Assembly (NCBI GenBank): GCA_003485885.1
Contig: DNHM01000350.1
Span: 1 to 5,673 of the forward strand
DNA length: 5,673 bases
Source of the DNA: Acidimicrobiaceae bacterium
GTDB lineage: Bacteria > Actinomycetota > Acidimicrobiia > Acidimicrobiales > UBA10347
Direction of reading: 5' to 3'
Positions 5,526-5,673 of the stretch are shown one piece after another; position 1 is the stretch's first letter, and every line of letters begins with the position of its first letter. Both the position numbers and the translations under genes were made by a program. A model generated the notes under the pieces. The model searched no databases. It was not told the origin of the DNA and saw only the letters and a program-made list of their open reading frames with translations.

Positions 5526-5673
5526 CCACGGTCATTGTCTGCTCTCCCAGCGTCGACAAACAATCAGCCATGGGAGTATGCGGGTCCCAGGTCTCGATCT
5601 GTATGACCACCGTGGGTCGGGGCGTGACCGCTGGCATACGTGCTTTCTTCGCGTTACCCGTTACTGTATCGAT
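5500..5673 (-). CDS. partial minus-strand ORF, doubtful
   Basis: This frame is open from the window edge to a TGA at 5500-5502 and reads, toward its end, TVVIQIETWDPHTPM, then ADCLSTLGEQTM. It overlaps the last 26 bases of the monooxygenase gene tail-to-tail. I recognise no family. A plus-strand frame is equally open over the same stretch, so this may be chance. It would be the 3' end of a convergent gene if real. Confidence 0.2.
   Translation of the reverse strand: MDTVTGNAKKARMPAVTPRPTVVIQIETWDPHTPMADCLSTLGEQTMTVVSGLRLER
5526..5673. other. 3' flank with inverted repeats
   Basis: An imperfect palindrome, TGACC-AC-GGTCA, lies at 5523-5534 over the monooxygenase stop codon. CTCCCA (5544-5549) and TGGGAG (5571-5576) form a 6-base inverted repeat with a 21-base spacer. 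Neither is followed by a U-tract. They may end transcription, but the evidence is weak. Nothing else is recognisable apart from the doubtful minus-strand ORF. Confidence 0.3.

Noticed and set aside
1..5673. tRNA, rRNA, CRISPR arrays, insertion sequences
   Set aside because: Reading both strands showed no regularly spaced repeats, no transposase motifs and no recognisable structural RNA.

Overview
The window is GC-rich, and its genes look actinobacterial. The family flavour of the lipoprotein suggests Acidimicrobiia or a relative, but this is inference. The support is a lipoprotein of actinobacterial style, an MsnO8-type luciferase-like monooxygenase, no clear Shine-Dalgarno sites, and -10-like hexamers placed exactly six bases before start codons, as in leaderless actinobacterial mRNAs.

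Layout. Positions 1-171 hold an imperfect 40-base direct repeat encoding, on the minus strand, two versions of the peptide VAEDI..EALN.P. One copy resembles a sensor-kinase ATPase N-box. Positions 172-859 (minus) are a remnant of an FtsX/MacB-type ABC permease that has lost its front, seems to have lost its second half, and is frameshifted. A 17-base palindrome sits exactly where its reading frame opens. Positions 956-2173 (minus) are an intact 405-residue lipoprotein with a chagasin-like (inhibitor I42) domain followed by two less familiar regions. A 124-base divergent intergenic region follows. Then come three plus-strand genes: a Rieske non-heme iron oxygenase (2298-3533), a heavily broken PLP-dependent decarboxylase pseudogene (3607-4376), and a luciferase-like monooxygenase (4554-5525, true start probably GTG 4554). 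The last 148 bases hold small inverted repeats and a partial minus-strand ORF of doubtful reality.

How the parts relate. The two intact oxygenases are typical accessory catabolic or secondary-metabolism enzymes. Each plus-strand gene, including the pseudogene, has its own TAnnnT-N6-start signal, so they look like separate leaderless transcripts rather than one operon. No ferredoxin, reductase, substrate transporter or regulator is present to reveal substrates. Broken genes (permease, decarboxylase) lie beside intact ones, so the segment looks like accessory DNA in decay. The most informative results are the reconstruction of the decarboxylase pseudogene across three in-frame stops, a large deletion and a frameshift, and the repeated leaderless start architecture. 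I saw no convincing new multi-gene system.
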